Of a stretch of 5,423 bases of DNA, positions 1-5,423 are shown one piece after another. Origin of the DNA: an uncultured Ruminococcus sp. (GTDB lineage Bacteria > Bacillota > Clostridia > UBA1212 > UBA1255). Numbering within the stretch: the first letter of the stretch is position 1; each line of letters starts with the position of its first letter. The notes beneath the pieces were generated by a model that saw only the letters and a list, made by a program, of their open reading frames with translations, was not told the DNA's origin and did not search any database. A program made the translations under genes and the position numbers. Location of the stretch: contig CACZOW010000096.1 in assembly GCA_902782885.1 (NCBI GenBank), positions 1-5,423 of the forward strand, given 5' to 3'.

Positions 1-6
1 ACCGGC

Positions 7-27
7 GCGGCAGTATAATATTGCCGC
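7..27 (+). promoter_or_regulatory. Probable promoter -10 box inside an operator-like palindrome
   Basis: A perfect TATAAT lies at 14-19. It sits at the centre of a 21-bp inverted repeat with arms GCGGCA (7-12) and TGCCGC (22-27). Every base pair of the repeat matches except 13/21 (G opposite T). Transcription would start near 26, leaving a leader of about 34 nt before the ATG at 60. The -35 box would fall outside the window and cannot be checked. A symmetric site centred on the -10 box is the usual arrangement of a repressor operator, so the oxidoreductase/esterase operon is probably repressed by a dimeric regulator, perhaps one responding to the sugar substrate. The regulator is not in the window. 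A terminator of an upstream gene is less likely because no T-run follows. Confidence 0.5.
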
Positions 28-48
28 AGCGCCGCGAGAGGAGCTGCC

Positions 49-54
49 GGAGGG
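49..54 (+). promoter_or_regulatory. Shine-Dalgarno site that sets the start of the oxidoreductase gene
   Basis: GGAGGG stands 5 nt before the ATG at 60. It favours this ATG over the in-frame TTG at 21, which would overlap the predicted promoter and has no ribosome binding site in view. Starting at 60 also places the Rossmann-fold beta strand directly at the N-terminus, as is normal for the family. Confidence 0.8.
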
Positions 55-59
55 ACAAC

Positions 60-1340
60 ATGAAAAAGATCAGTGCGATGGTTATTGGCTGCGGCGACCG
101 GGCAACCGTTTACGCGAACGAGGGATGCCGGAATCTGGACATGATGCGGATCGGGGCCTGCGTGGATCCGGACGTGAGCAAGCTTGAATTTATGAAAGCG
201 CAGTTCGGCGTTCCGGCGGAGAATTGTTTTACGTCTGTTGAACAGGCGCTCAGCCGGGGCAGGATGTGCGACTGCATCATAAACGGAACCATGGACAAAC
301 TGCACGTCCCGACGACGCTGCCGTTTTTAGAGCAGGGCTACGACGTGCTGCTGGAAAAACCGGTATGCAATAACGAGAAAGAACTGCTGGAACTGAGAGA
401 CGCCGCGCAGCGGAATAATTGCCGCATTTTCGTGTGCCATGTGCTGCGTTACTCGCCCTTCTACAGAAAGATCAAAGAACTCATCCTGTCGGGCGAGATC
501 GGCACTGTGAGGCATATTGCCACATACGAACACGTGGGCGTATTTCTCACGTCGGTGTCGTTCGTGCGCGGCAAGTGGCGGAGCGAGCGCGAGTGCGGCT
601 CGTCGCTGCTGCTGGCAAAATGTTCCCACGACATGGATATGATCTGCTGGCTGAACAACGGAACGCTGCCGGACACGGTTTTCAGCGCCGGCGGCAGGGA
701 CTTCATTACGCCCGAAAACGCGCCGGAGGGGGCGGGGACAAGGTGTCTGGTGGATTGTCCGCAGAGCGTGCGCGAGAAATGTTTTTTTGACGCCAAACCG
801 ATGTATCTGGACAATTGCCTCCTGCCGTGGTACCCGTGGCAATGCACCGGTAAAGACTACCGCGAGATCACCGACGCGGAAAAAGAGGAATCGCTGAAAA
901 CGTACAATCCCCACGGAGAGTGCGCGTACAAGGCGGGGGGAGATATCGTTGATCACCAGACTGTTAACGTGAGGTTTAAGAACGGGTCGTACGCTTCGCA
1001 CACCGTCACGCTGGGGTCGTTCCGCGACGGTAGGGATATATTCGTTGCCGGCACGCTGGGCGAGATCGACGGCCGGGCGGACGAGGGCCGGATCACGGTG
1101 CGGCATTACGACCGGAGCACGTCGTGGTATAACGGCCGCGTGATCGACGTCAACGACGATGCGGAGAGCGCCGGCGCGCATTACGGCGGCGACCGGGGGC
1201 TGGTGCGGGATTTCGTGAATACCGTTGCCGGCGGCGAGCTGTCAATATCCGCGACGACGATCGACGATTCGGTCAACGGCCAGCTGCTGGTCTTCCGCGC
1301 GGATGAGTCAATGAAAAAAGGCGTTCCGGTGAAGTTTTAA
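60..1340 (+). CDS. Gfo/Idh/MocA-family NAD(P)-dependent oxidoreductase
   Basis: The product is a 426-residue cytoplasmic dehydrogenase, probably acting on a sugar or sugar derivative. The N-terminal Rossmann domain (about 1-122) opens with a hydrophobic strand and the dinucleotide loop GCGDRA (10-15). Asp36 at the end of the second strand suggests binding of the NAD ribose. The family signature EKP is at 99-101 with the conserved lysine at 100. The C-terminal alpha/beta domain carries LLAKCSHDMD (184-193). His190 matches the usual catalytic histidine, and Lys186 occupies the position that is aspartate in inositol dehydrogenase-type members. A cysteine-rich insert follows (Cys229, 233, 241, 253, 262) in the pattern C-x3-C-x7-C, which I recall from one uncharacterised branch of the family; its role is unknown. 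The protein is longer than the typical 330-390 residues, largely because of this insert. It is first in an operon, 13 bp before the esterase-AlkD fusion gene. The family is confident; the substrate cannot be read from the sequence. Confidence 0.9.
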   Translation: MKKISAMVIGCGDRATVYANEGCRNLDMMRIGACVDPDVSKLEFMKAQFGVPAENCFTSVEQALSRGRMCDCIINGTMDKLHVPTTLPFLEQGYDVLLEKPVCNNEKELLELRDAAQRNNCRIFVCHVLRYSPFYRKIKELILSGEIGTVRHIATYEHVGVFLTSVSFVRGKWRSERECGSSLLLAKCSHDMDMICWLNNGTLPDTVFSAGGRDFITPENAPEGAGTRCLVDCPQSVREKCFFDAKPMYLDNCLLPWYPWQCTGKDYREITDAEKEESLKTYNPHGECAYKAGGDIVDHQTVNVRFKNGSYASHTVTLGSFRDGRDIFVAGTLGEIDGRADEGRITVRHYDRSTSWYNGRVIDVNDDAESAGAHYGGDRGLVRDFVNTVAGGELSISATTIDDSVNGQLLVFRADESMKKGVPVKF

Positions 1341-1353
1341 GCAGGGGGACAGA

Positions 1354-2781
1354 ATGGATATTATAATTTTCGGCGGGCAGAGCAACATGCAGGGTCAGAC
1401 CGAACGGCTTTCGGAATGCGCCGTAGTGGAAGGCGCGCGGGAGTACAAGATGCTTTCCGACGAACTTGTGCCGCTCCGGAATCCGGTGGGAGAAGACGTC
1501 ACGTACGAGGGTACGGCGGGATACACGTTTCAGGAGGGCACGGACGCGGCGGCGTGGCTGGAGGCGCATGCGCTGGGTTCCGCGTGCTACGGGCACACGA
1601 ATATGGTGCCGGCGTTCTGCCGGAGCTATCTGGCGCGGACGCGGGGGAGCGCTGCCGCCGTGCATGCCGCCAAGGGAAGCACTACCGCCGCGCAGTGGCT
1701 GCCCGGGACGCCGGGGTACGAGATGCTGGTGCGGAAAATATCGGCCGCGGTGCGTAAAGTTGAGATGGTTGACAGCGTCGGACATATCAGTTTCGTGTGG
1801 CTGCAGGGCGAGAGCGATGCCATCGAGGGCAAAACCAAAGCCCGCTACAAGGCGGAATTGTCCGAACTCGGGAGCGCGCTGCGGCGCGACGCGGGCGTCA
1901 ATACCTTCGGAATAATTCGTGTTGGCCGCTTCACGGGCGACGCACGTGACCTGGAGATCATGGCGGCACAGGACGAGCTTTGCCGCGAGGATAATTATTT
2001 CGCGATGCTTACGGATATGGCGTCAAGCATGGGGACAGACCCCGTCAACATGAACCCGTATGTGGGCGGCCACTTCAGCGCTTTCGGACTGGAGAAACTG
2101 GGGGAGACCGCGGGTGCGGTACTGGCGCTGTTCGCAAAACGGGACGGCGTATACAGGGAGTTCCAGAGCAAACTGATCCCCACGCTGGATCCGGGAGCGG
2201 TCATCGGTGTGCGCACGCCGGAGCTGCGGGAAATGGCCAAAGCGCTGGTACGCCGCGGCGGATACGAAAATTTCCTGCATACGCTGCCGCACCGGTACTT
2301 TGACGAATACCAGCTGCACGCGTTTATCGTGTCGGAGCTGAAGGACCTCGACACCTGCCTTGCGGAGACGGAAAACCTGCTGCCGTATGTGGACAACTGG
2401 GCCACATGCGACCAGCTCTCGCCGAAAGCATTCGCGAAGCAGCCCGAACTGCTGCTGCCCCGCATCCGGCGGTGGCTCGCGTCGGGGAAAACGTATATTG
2501 TCCGCTTCGGGATCGGCATGCTGATGGCGCACTTCCTTGACGCCCGCTTTGACCCCGTGTATCCCGCGGAAGTGGCCGCGCTGCGCTCGGATGAATATTA
2601 CGTCAACATGATGATCGCCTGGTACTTCGCCACGGCGCTGGCAAAACAGTACACTGCTGTGCTGCCGTATCTGGAAGAACGAAAACTCGACCCGTGGACG
2701 CACGGCAAAGCGATTCAAAAAGCCCTTGAGAGCCGCCGGCTGACGCCGGAACAAAAGGATCACCTGCGCGGCCTGAAGTGA
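1354..2781 (+). CDS. Fusion of SGNH/sialate O-acetylesterase-like hydrolase and AlkD-type DNA alkylation-repair glycosylase
   Basis: The product has 475 residues in two domains and no signal peptide, so it is cytoplasmic. Residues 1 to about 258 form an SGNH hydrolase of the SASA (carbohydrate esterase 6-like) family. They contain GQSNM (8-12, nucleophile Ser10), AKGST (106-110), WLQGESD (149-155) and GGHFSAFG (238-245, His240), and should remove O-acetyl groups from a sugar. No Asp lies three residues before His240, the usual place of the triad acid. Residues from about 264 to 475 form a HEAT-repeat DNA alkylation-repair domain: IGVRTPELR (284-292), DNWATCD (347-353), VRFGIGMLM (383-391), YYVNMMIAWYFATALA (415-430). 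Such proteins excise alkylated purines such as 3- and 7-methyl adducts. Trp349, Asp353, Arg384 and Trp423 correspond to Trp109, Asp113, Arg148 and Trp187 of Bacillus cereus AlkD. The reading frame is continuous and no ATG, GTG or TTG is suitably placed to start a separate AlkD. A Shine-Dalgarno stretch (AGGGGG, 1343-1348) precedes the ATG. Domain assignments are strong; the joint role is unknown. Confidence 0.9.
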   Translation: MDIIIFGGQSNMQGQTERLSECAVVEGAREYKMLSDELVPLRNPVGEDVTYEGTAGYTFQEGTDAAAWLEAHALGSACYGHTNMVPAFCRSYLARTRGSAAAVHAAKGSTTAAQWLPGTPGYEMLVRKISAAVRKVEMVDSVGHISFVWLQGESDAIEGKTKARYKAELSELGSALRRDAGVNTFGIIRVGRFTGDARDLEIMAAQDELCREDNYFAMLTDMASSMGTDPVNMNPYVGGHFSAFGLEKLGETAGAVLALFAKRDGVYREFQSKLIPTLDPGAVIGVRTPELREMAKALVRRGGYENFLHTLPHRYFDEYQLHAFIVSELKDLDTCLAETENLLPYVDNWATCDQLSPKAFAKQPELLLPRIRRWLASGKTYIVRFGIGMLMAHFLDARFDPVYPAEVAALRSDEYYVNMMIAWYFATALAKQYTAVLPYLEERKLDPWTHGKAIQKALESRRLTPEQKDHLRGLK

Positions 2782-2800
2782 TTTTCCGGGTGATTTTCCG
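2779..2800 (+). repeat. Tandem 10-bp direct repeat upstream of a promoter
   Basis: TGATTTTCCG occurs twice exactly (2779-2788 and 2791-2800), separated by GG, giving a 12-bp period. The first copy begins in the TGA stop codon of the fusion gene. The copies lie 13-35 bp upstream of the -35 box at 2814, about 50-70 bp before the predicted transcription start. That is a common place for an activator or response regulator that binds direct repeats. A chance duplication by slippage is equally possible. Confidence 0.4.
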
Positions 2801-2813
2801 CGGCCGGGGCACC

Positions 2814-2848
2814 TTGCCATACTGACTCTGTTTGTGGTACAATATAAT
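2814..2848 (+). promoter_or_regulatory. Promoter of the membrane-protein operon
   Basis: TTGCCA (2814-2819, five of six matches to TTGACA) is followed after 18 bp by TACAAT (2838-2843), preceded by TGG, which gives an extended -10 element (TGnTACAAT). A perfect TATAAT overlaps it at 2843-2848, but its spacing from TTGCCA is 23 bp, too long for that -35 box. With TACAAT, transcription starts near 2850, leaving about 30 nt before the ATG at 2881. The promoter separates the two membrane-protein genes from the metabolic operon. No hairpin followed by a T-run is seen in the gap, so read-through from upstream also remains possible. Confidence 0.6.
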
Positions 2849-2866
2849 GTGTGAATGTATCTCACG

Positions 2867-2872
2867 AAAGGG
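2867..2872 (+). promoter_or_regulatory. Shine-Dalgarno site that sets the start of the first membrane-protein gene
   Basis: AAAGGG lies 8 nt before the ATG at 2881. This supports 2881 over the in-frame GTG at 2851, which has no ribosome binding site and almost coincides with the predicted transcription start. Starting at 2881 also gives a standard membrane anchor: two arginines followed at once by a hydrophobic helix. Confidence 0.7.
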
Positions 2873-2880
2873 TTCGGGCA

Positions 2881-4311
2881 ATGCTCAGGAGACTGCTTCA
2901 GTTCATCGTTATATATGCCGTGATCGCGATCGCCGTATCGGCGGTCTTTCTCGGCGTTGACAGAGTCTGCTCCGGAACGTACAAGCCCGACGCTTCGGAT
3001 GTTTTCAGGGACGGGGAGACCCCGCTCAAACTGATCTCTCTGCGGAACGGCTGCGCGTGCGTGCTGGGATATTACACCGAAGGCGCCAACGCCGGCACGA
3101 TGTACTACAAAGTTTACGATCAGAACGGCACGCCCGTGGCGCGTCAGGACTTCTATGTGGCGGATACGCAGGTCAAGCTGTCGAGTTTGCTGCCCACGGA
3201 AGACGGATTCAGGATCGTTTGTCTGTGCACGCCCTGGGATCAGACGCAGAACGCGTACGGGGCGGTGTTCAGCGTCGACGGCAAATGGCAGCTGGCGGAG
3301 ACCGAATTCTACCGGGACGGCGGCAACGAAGAATACCGCGGAAATTTTGACCGTTTCACCGCCGCGGACAACACCGGCGACTATTACGCGGGCATCGAAG
3401 GCGGAAATGTAACTCTGTTCGGAAAAGACGGCGGCATTGCCCTCCGGCTGCCTGCCGACCTCCTGTCCCGCGTGGAAGACGTCGCGGTGTTCGGAGACAC
3501 GGTGCTGCTGGCGGGTGTCGATACCGAGAGCATCCTGGGCAACAACTTCAGATACGCGCTGTGCGCCGCGTACTCCCTGGGCGGTTCGTTCCGCTGGCAG
3601 AAGAGCCTGATGGACAACGACGGCACCTGTTCCGCACTGCTGAGAGCGGAGACGGGGGATGACGGTTTCCTGTTGACCGGGCGCAGCGTGGCGGACAGTT
3701 CGGAAGGCTGGCACAGCACGTCGAGGATCGACGGATTTATTGCCGACGACGACCCGTACCGCTTCCATATCGGACCCGACGCGGCCGCGGAAAATGCCAG
3801 TACGCTGTTCATCGTGAAATTGTCCGCGTCCGGAGACGTGACCGGCAGCGCCGTGTATACTCCGGAAGGCAACGAATATGTGCCCTCCGTTATGCAATAC
3901 GATTTTCTGAGCGAATCCAGCCCGCTGGTGCTCAGCACATATCATGCCGAAAAGGAGCGGGCAAAGAACTACGGAGTAACCGTGCTGCGCGCGGACCGGT
4001 CGCTGAATATTGCCGCCGCGCATACGCTCACCATCAGCGGCGACACGGTCTTTTACCTGACGCAGGACATCACCGGCAGCGGCTTTTTCTTCTATCTGTC
4101 CCGCTCCGGCAGCGGACAATACAAACTGCTCCATTTCACTTCGATGTCCGACGCGGTCAACCACATGGAGACCGTTAAAAAACTCCGGCGGATCAGCGAC
4201 TACAACGCGGTGCTGAGGCAGAAAGTGCCTGCGCTCATCGTGCTGGGCTTCACGGCGATGCTGTGCGTTTCCGGCGCGGCGCGGTACAGAGGAAGGCAAA
4301 AGAAAAAATGA
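2881..4311 (+). CDS. Membrane-anchored protein with extracytoplasmic beta-propeller-like domain, function unknown
   Basis: The product has 476 residues. A hydrophobic helix at about 5-26 follows MLRR, and a second lies at about 449-466, followed by a basic tail (RYRGRQKKK). By the positive-inside rule both ends are cytoplasmic and roughly 420 residues lie outside. This outer part is rich in beta strands and has recurring propeller-like units: TEDGFRIVCL (106-115), YSLGGSFRWQKSL (231-243) followed by TGDDGFLLTGRS (258-269), and LFIVKLSASGDVTGSAVY (309-326). The patterns 'data-rich strand, then DGG/DGF-LLTG' and 'FIVKL-x-x-x-G-x-V' are typical of PQQ-like and delta-60-type surface propellers. 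No catalytic motif is seen. Cys30 is not in a lipobox, so this is not a lipoprotein. The stop codon overlaps the next gene's start by 4 nt (ATGA), so the two are probably translated together. A role as a surface binding or sensing protein is inference. Confidence 0.75.
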   Translation: MLRRLLQFIVIYAVIAIAVSAVFLGVDRVCSGTYKPDASDVFRDGETPLKLISLRNGCACVLGYYTEGANAGTMYYKVYDQNGTPVARQDFYVADTQVKLSSLLPTEDGFRIVCLCTPWDQTQNAYGAVFSVDGKWQLAETEFYRDGGNEEYRGNFDRFTAADNTGDYYAGIEGGNVTLFGKDGGIALRLPADLLSRVEDVAVFGDTVLLAGVDTESILGNNFRYALCAAYSLGGSFRWQKSLMDNDGTCSALLRAETGDDGFLLTGRSVADSSEGWHSTSRIDGFIADDDPYRFHIGPDAAAENASTLFIVKLSASGDVTGSAVYTPEGNEYVPSVMQYDFLSESSPLVLSTYHAEKERAKNYGVTVLRADRSLNIAAAHTLTISGDTVFYLTQDITGSGFFFYLSRSGSGQYKLLHFTSMSDAVNHMETVKKLRRISDYNAVLRQKVPALIVLGFTAMLCVSGAARYRGRQKKK

Positions 4312-5423
4312 AACGGGCACTCCGAATCCTAACAGTAATACTGATCGTCGCGGCGGTGGCGCTGCTTGCGGTGCTGCTGCTCAAATGGCGGCCGCTGGAC
4401 GAATTTCTGACCTCGAAATTCGGCCGTACCGAATTCAGCCGGAAAACCGTTTCCACGCTGATAAAGATCGACGGCTTTGACGAACTGCTCCCCGAACCGG
4501 AGCGGCCGTTTGCGTATTCGGAAGCGGATAAGCTGTACGTATATTACAACGGGGGCAGCGTTGACATCACGCCTCCCGGTATTTCCCCGGTATTCTTCAG
4601 CGAGCAGAGCGGGCTGTCCGGCAAACTCAAATACCGCCATCACGCGTGCTTCGACGCGGAAAGCGGACAATTGCTGTTCGTGGTGGACGTGCAGAACGTG
4701 CCGCAGCTGTATCTGGCGGATCTGAAGAACGGGACTTCGGTGCGGGTGGCGGACAACGTCGACAGCTTTCTTTTCATTGACGGCGTGCCGGTATTCGCGG
4801 AAGGCTACACAAAATTCAACAATCTCTGCGTGCTGCGCGGCGGCAAGCGCGTCAATATTGCCCAGAACGTCATATCCGTGCCGGTCGCGGAGCAAAACGG
4901 CATACTTTACGTGACCGACGCAGGCAGCCTGGAGTTTTATTCCGTATCCGGCGCCAGCCCGTATACGCTGGCGGACGGAGTGAGCGAGATCGTGCGTTAC
5001 CGCTCCGCCGGGGACAAACTGACCGCGTACTGCAGGTACGGCAAAAGTTATCTCAAGGCCGAACTGGAAGTGTCCTCCGGAAAGACCGAGCGCGCGGTGC
5101 TGGACAACGTGCCGGATCTGTGCGTGAGCGGCGAAGCGCGCGGATATGAATTCGGCGCTAAAGACGGTAAATTTATCTGTGTCGACCGGGATGGCGCGGC
5201 GACGGAACTGTTTTCCGGCGCGGGCCATATCTATAAAGTGTTTGAAACGTCGATCGATGACGCGGGCCGCCTTACCGCGCTGTTTGCCTCCGCAAAGGGG
5301 CTGTACCGCGGCACGTATGACGGCGAAAAAGCCTCCGCCGCGCTTCAATGCGCGTTTACCGGCGACCTGCGGCAATATAAAAAGCACCCGTGGCTGATCA
5401 CCGAATTCATGGCGGCGGGGAGC
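4308..5423 (+). CDS. Membrane-anchored beta-propeller-like protein, function unknown (partial, 3' end outside window)
   Basis: An open reading frame starts at the ATG overlapping the previous stop codon and runs to the window edge without a stop: 372 codons are present and the C-terminus is missing. A purine-rich site (GAGGAAGG, 4289-4296) lies 11 nt before it. Residues 3-26 form one long hydrophobic helix after MKR, a signal anchor without a clear cleavage site. The rest is probably extracytoplasmic. It shows a repeated pattern: VADNV (147-151), IAQNV (184-188), LADGV (221-225) and VLDNV (264-268), spaced 37, 37 and 43 residues. Each is followed by strands and turns such as GILYVTDAGSLEFY, as in the blades of TolB- or DUF5050-like propellers. 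No enzymatic residues are recognised. Coupling to the preceding gene, and the same anchor-plus-propeller plan, suggest the two proteins act together at the membrane. The coding call is firm: codon use matches its neighbours and the antisense alternative is much less protein-like. Confidence 0.8.
   Translation, partial: MKRALRILTVILIVAAVALLAVLLLKWRPLDEFLTSKFGRTEFSRKTVSTLIKIDGFDELLPEPERPFAYSEADKLYVYYNGGSVDITPPGISPVFFSEQSGLSGKLKYRHHACFDAESGQLLFVVDVQNVPQLYLADLKNGTSVRVADNVDSFLFIDGVPVFAEGYTKFNNLCVLRGGKRVNIAQNVISVPVAEQNGILYVTDAGSLEFYSVSGASPYTLADGVSEIVRYRSAGDKLTAYCRYGKSYLKAELEVSSGKTERAVLDNVPDLCVSGEARGYEFGAKDGKFICVDRDGAATELFSGAGHIYKVFETSIDDAGRLTALFASAKGLYRGTYDGEKASAALQCAFTGDLRQYKKHPWLITEFMAAGS

Noticed and set aside
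21..59. N-terminal extension of the oxidoreductase from a TTG at 21
   Set aside because: The TTG lies within the promoter palindrome and has no ribosome site, and the 13 added residues are basic and unlike the family. The ATG at 60 has GGAGGG 5 nt upstream.
327..1181. A 284-codon open frame on the - strand inside the oxidoreductase gene
   Set aside because: It is antisense to a clearly recognisable Gfo/Idh/MocA enzyme, has no ribosome site, and shows shadow-type composition.
2727..2740. GC-rich hairpin (CCGGC, 4-nt loop, GCCGG) as a terminator
   Set aside because: It lies inside the AlkD coding region and no T-run follows.
2789..2813. Weak inverted repeat GGTG...CACC in the gap as a terminator
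   Set aside because: Only 4 bp pair firmly and no run of T follows, so rho-independent termination is not supported.
2839..2850. 12-bp AT-rich palindrome (ACAATATAATGT) over the second promoter as an operator
   Set aside because: It is short, has one mismatched pair and follows from the -10 sequences themselves; it does not match the arms of the palindrome at 7-27.
2851..2880. GTG start at 2851 for the first membrane-protein gene
   Set aside because: It nearly coincides with the predicted transcription start and has no Shine-Dalgarno site. The ATG at 2881 has AAAGGG at 8 nt and gives a normal anchor.
2957..2973. Lipoprotein signal at Cys30 of the first membrane-protein gene
   Set aside because: The residues before the cysteine (D-R-V) do not form a lipobox, and the hydrophobic stretch reads as a signal anchor.
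2023..4320. A 765-codon open frame on the - strand across the fusion gene, the gap and the first membrane-protein gene
   Set aside because: Its translation is rich in Arg, His, Val and Gln with no domain or membrane pattern. It lies antisense to the AlkD domain and to a gene with a promoter, ribosome site and membrane helices. Long antisense frames are expected in GC-rich coding DNA.
4329..5387. A 352-codon open frame on the - strand opposite the last gene
   Set aside because: It has the same antisense composition (Arg/His/Gln/Val-rich). The + strand frame from 4308 has a start overlapping the previous stop, a membrane anchor and internal repeats.

Overview
The window is GC-rich and densely coding on one strand. 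It holds four genes, all on the + strand, with no RNA gene, insertion sequence or CRISPR array. Strong purine-rich Shine-Dalgarno sites, sigma70/sigmaA-type promoter boxes and the protein family types suggest a bacterium. The AlkD-like and Gfo/Idh/MocA subfamily signatures look most like those of GC-rich, gut-type Clostridia (Firmicutes), but the taxon is an inference from protein style.

Left half (1-2781): a two-gene operon. A short leader carries a TATAAT box inside a near-perfect 21-bp palindrome (7-27). It is followed by a Gfo/Idh/MocA-family NAD(P)-dependent oxidoreductase (60-1340). After 13 bp comes a 475-residue protein (1354-2781) made of two normally unrelated enzymes: an N-terminal SGNH hydrolase of the sialate O-acetylesterase (SASA/CE6-like) type and a C-terminal HEAT-repeat DNA alkylation-repair glycosylase of the AlkD type. 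Both halves keep most of their catalytic signatures. The fusion is the most unusual item in the window. The esterase-plus-oxidoreductase pairing fits cytoplasmic processing of an acetylated sugar; the reason for the attached DNA-repair domain is unknown.

Intergenic gap (2782-2880): a 10-bp tandem direct repeat that starts in the stop codon of the fusion gene, then a good promoter (TTGCCA, 18 bp, TGG-TACAAT, with an overlapping perfect TATAAT), then a Shine-Dalgarno site. No rho-independent terminator is visible.

Right half (2881-5423): a second transcription unit of two translationally coupled genes (ATGA overlap at 4308-4311). Each encodes a membrane-anchored protein of unknown function with a large outside domain that looks like a beta-propeller. 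The first (476 aa) has a membrane helix at each end. The second starts at 4308, has an N-terminal anchor and repeats of about 37 residues, and runs off the right edge without a stop codon. The two products may work together at the cell surface; nothing in the sequence links them functionally to the left operon.
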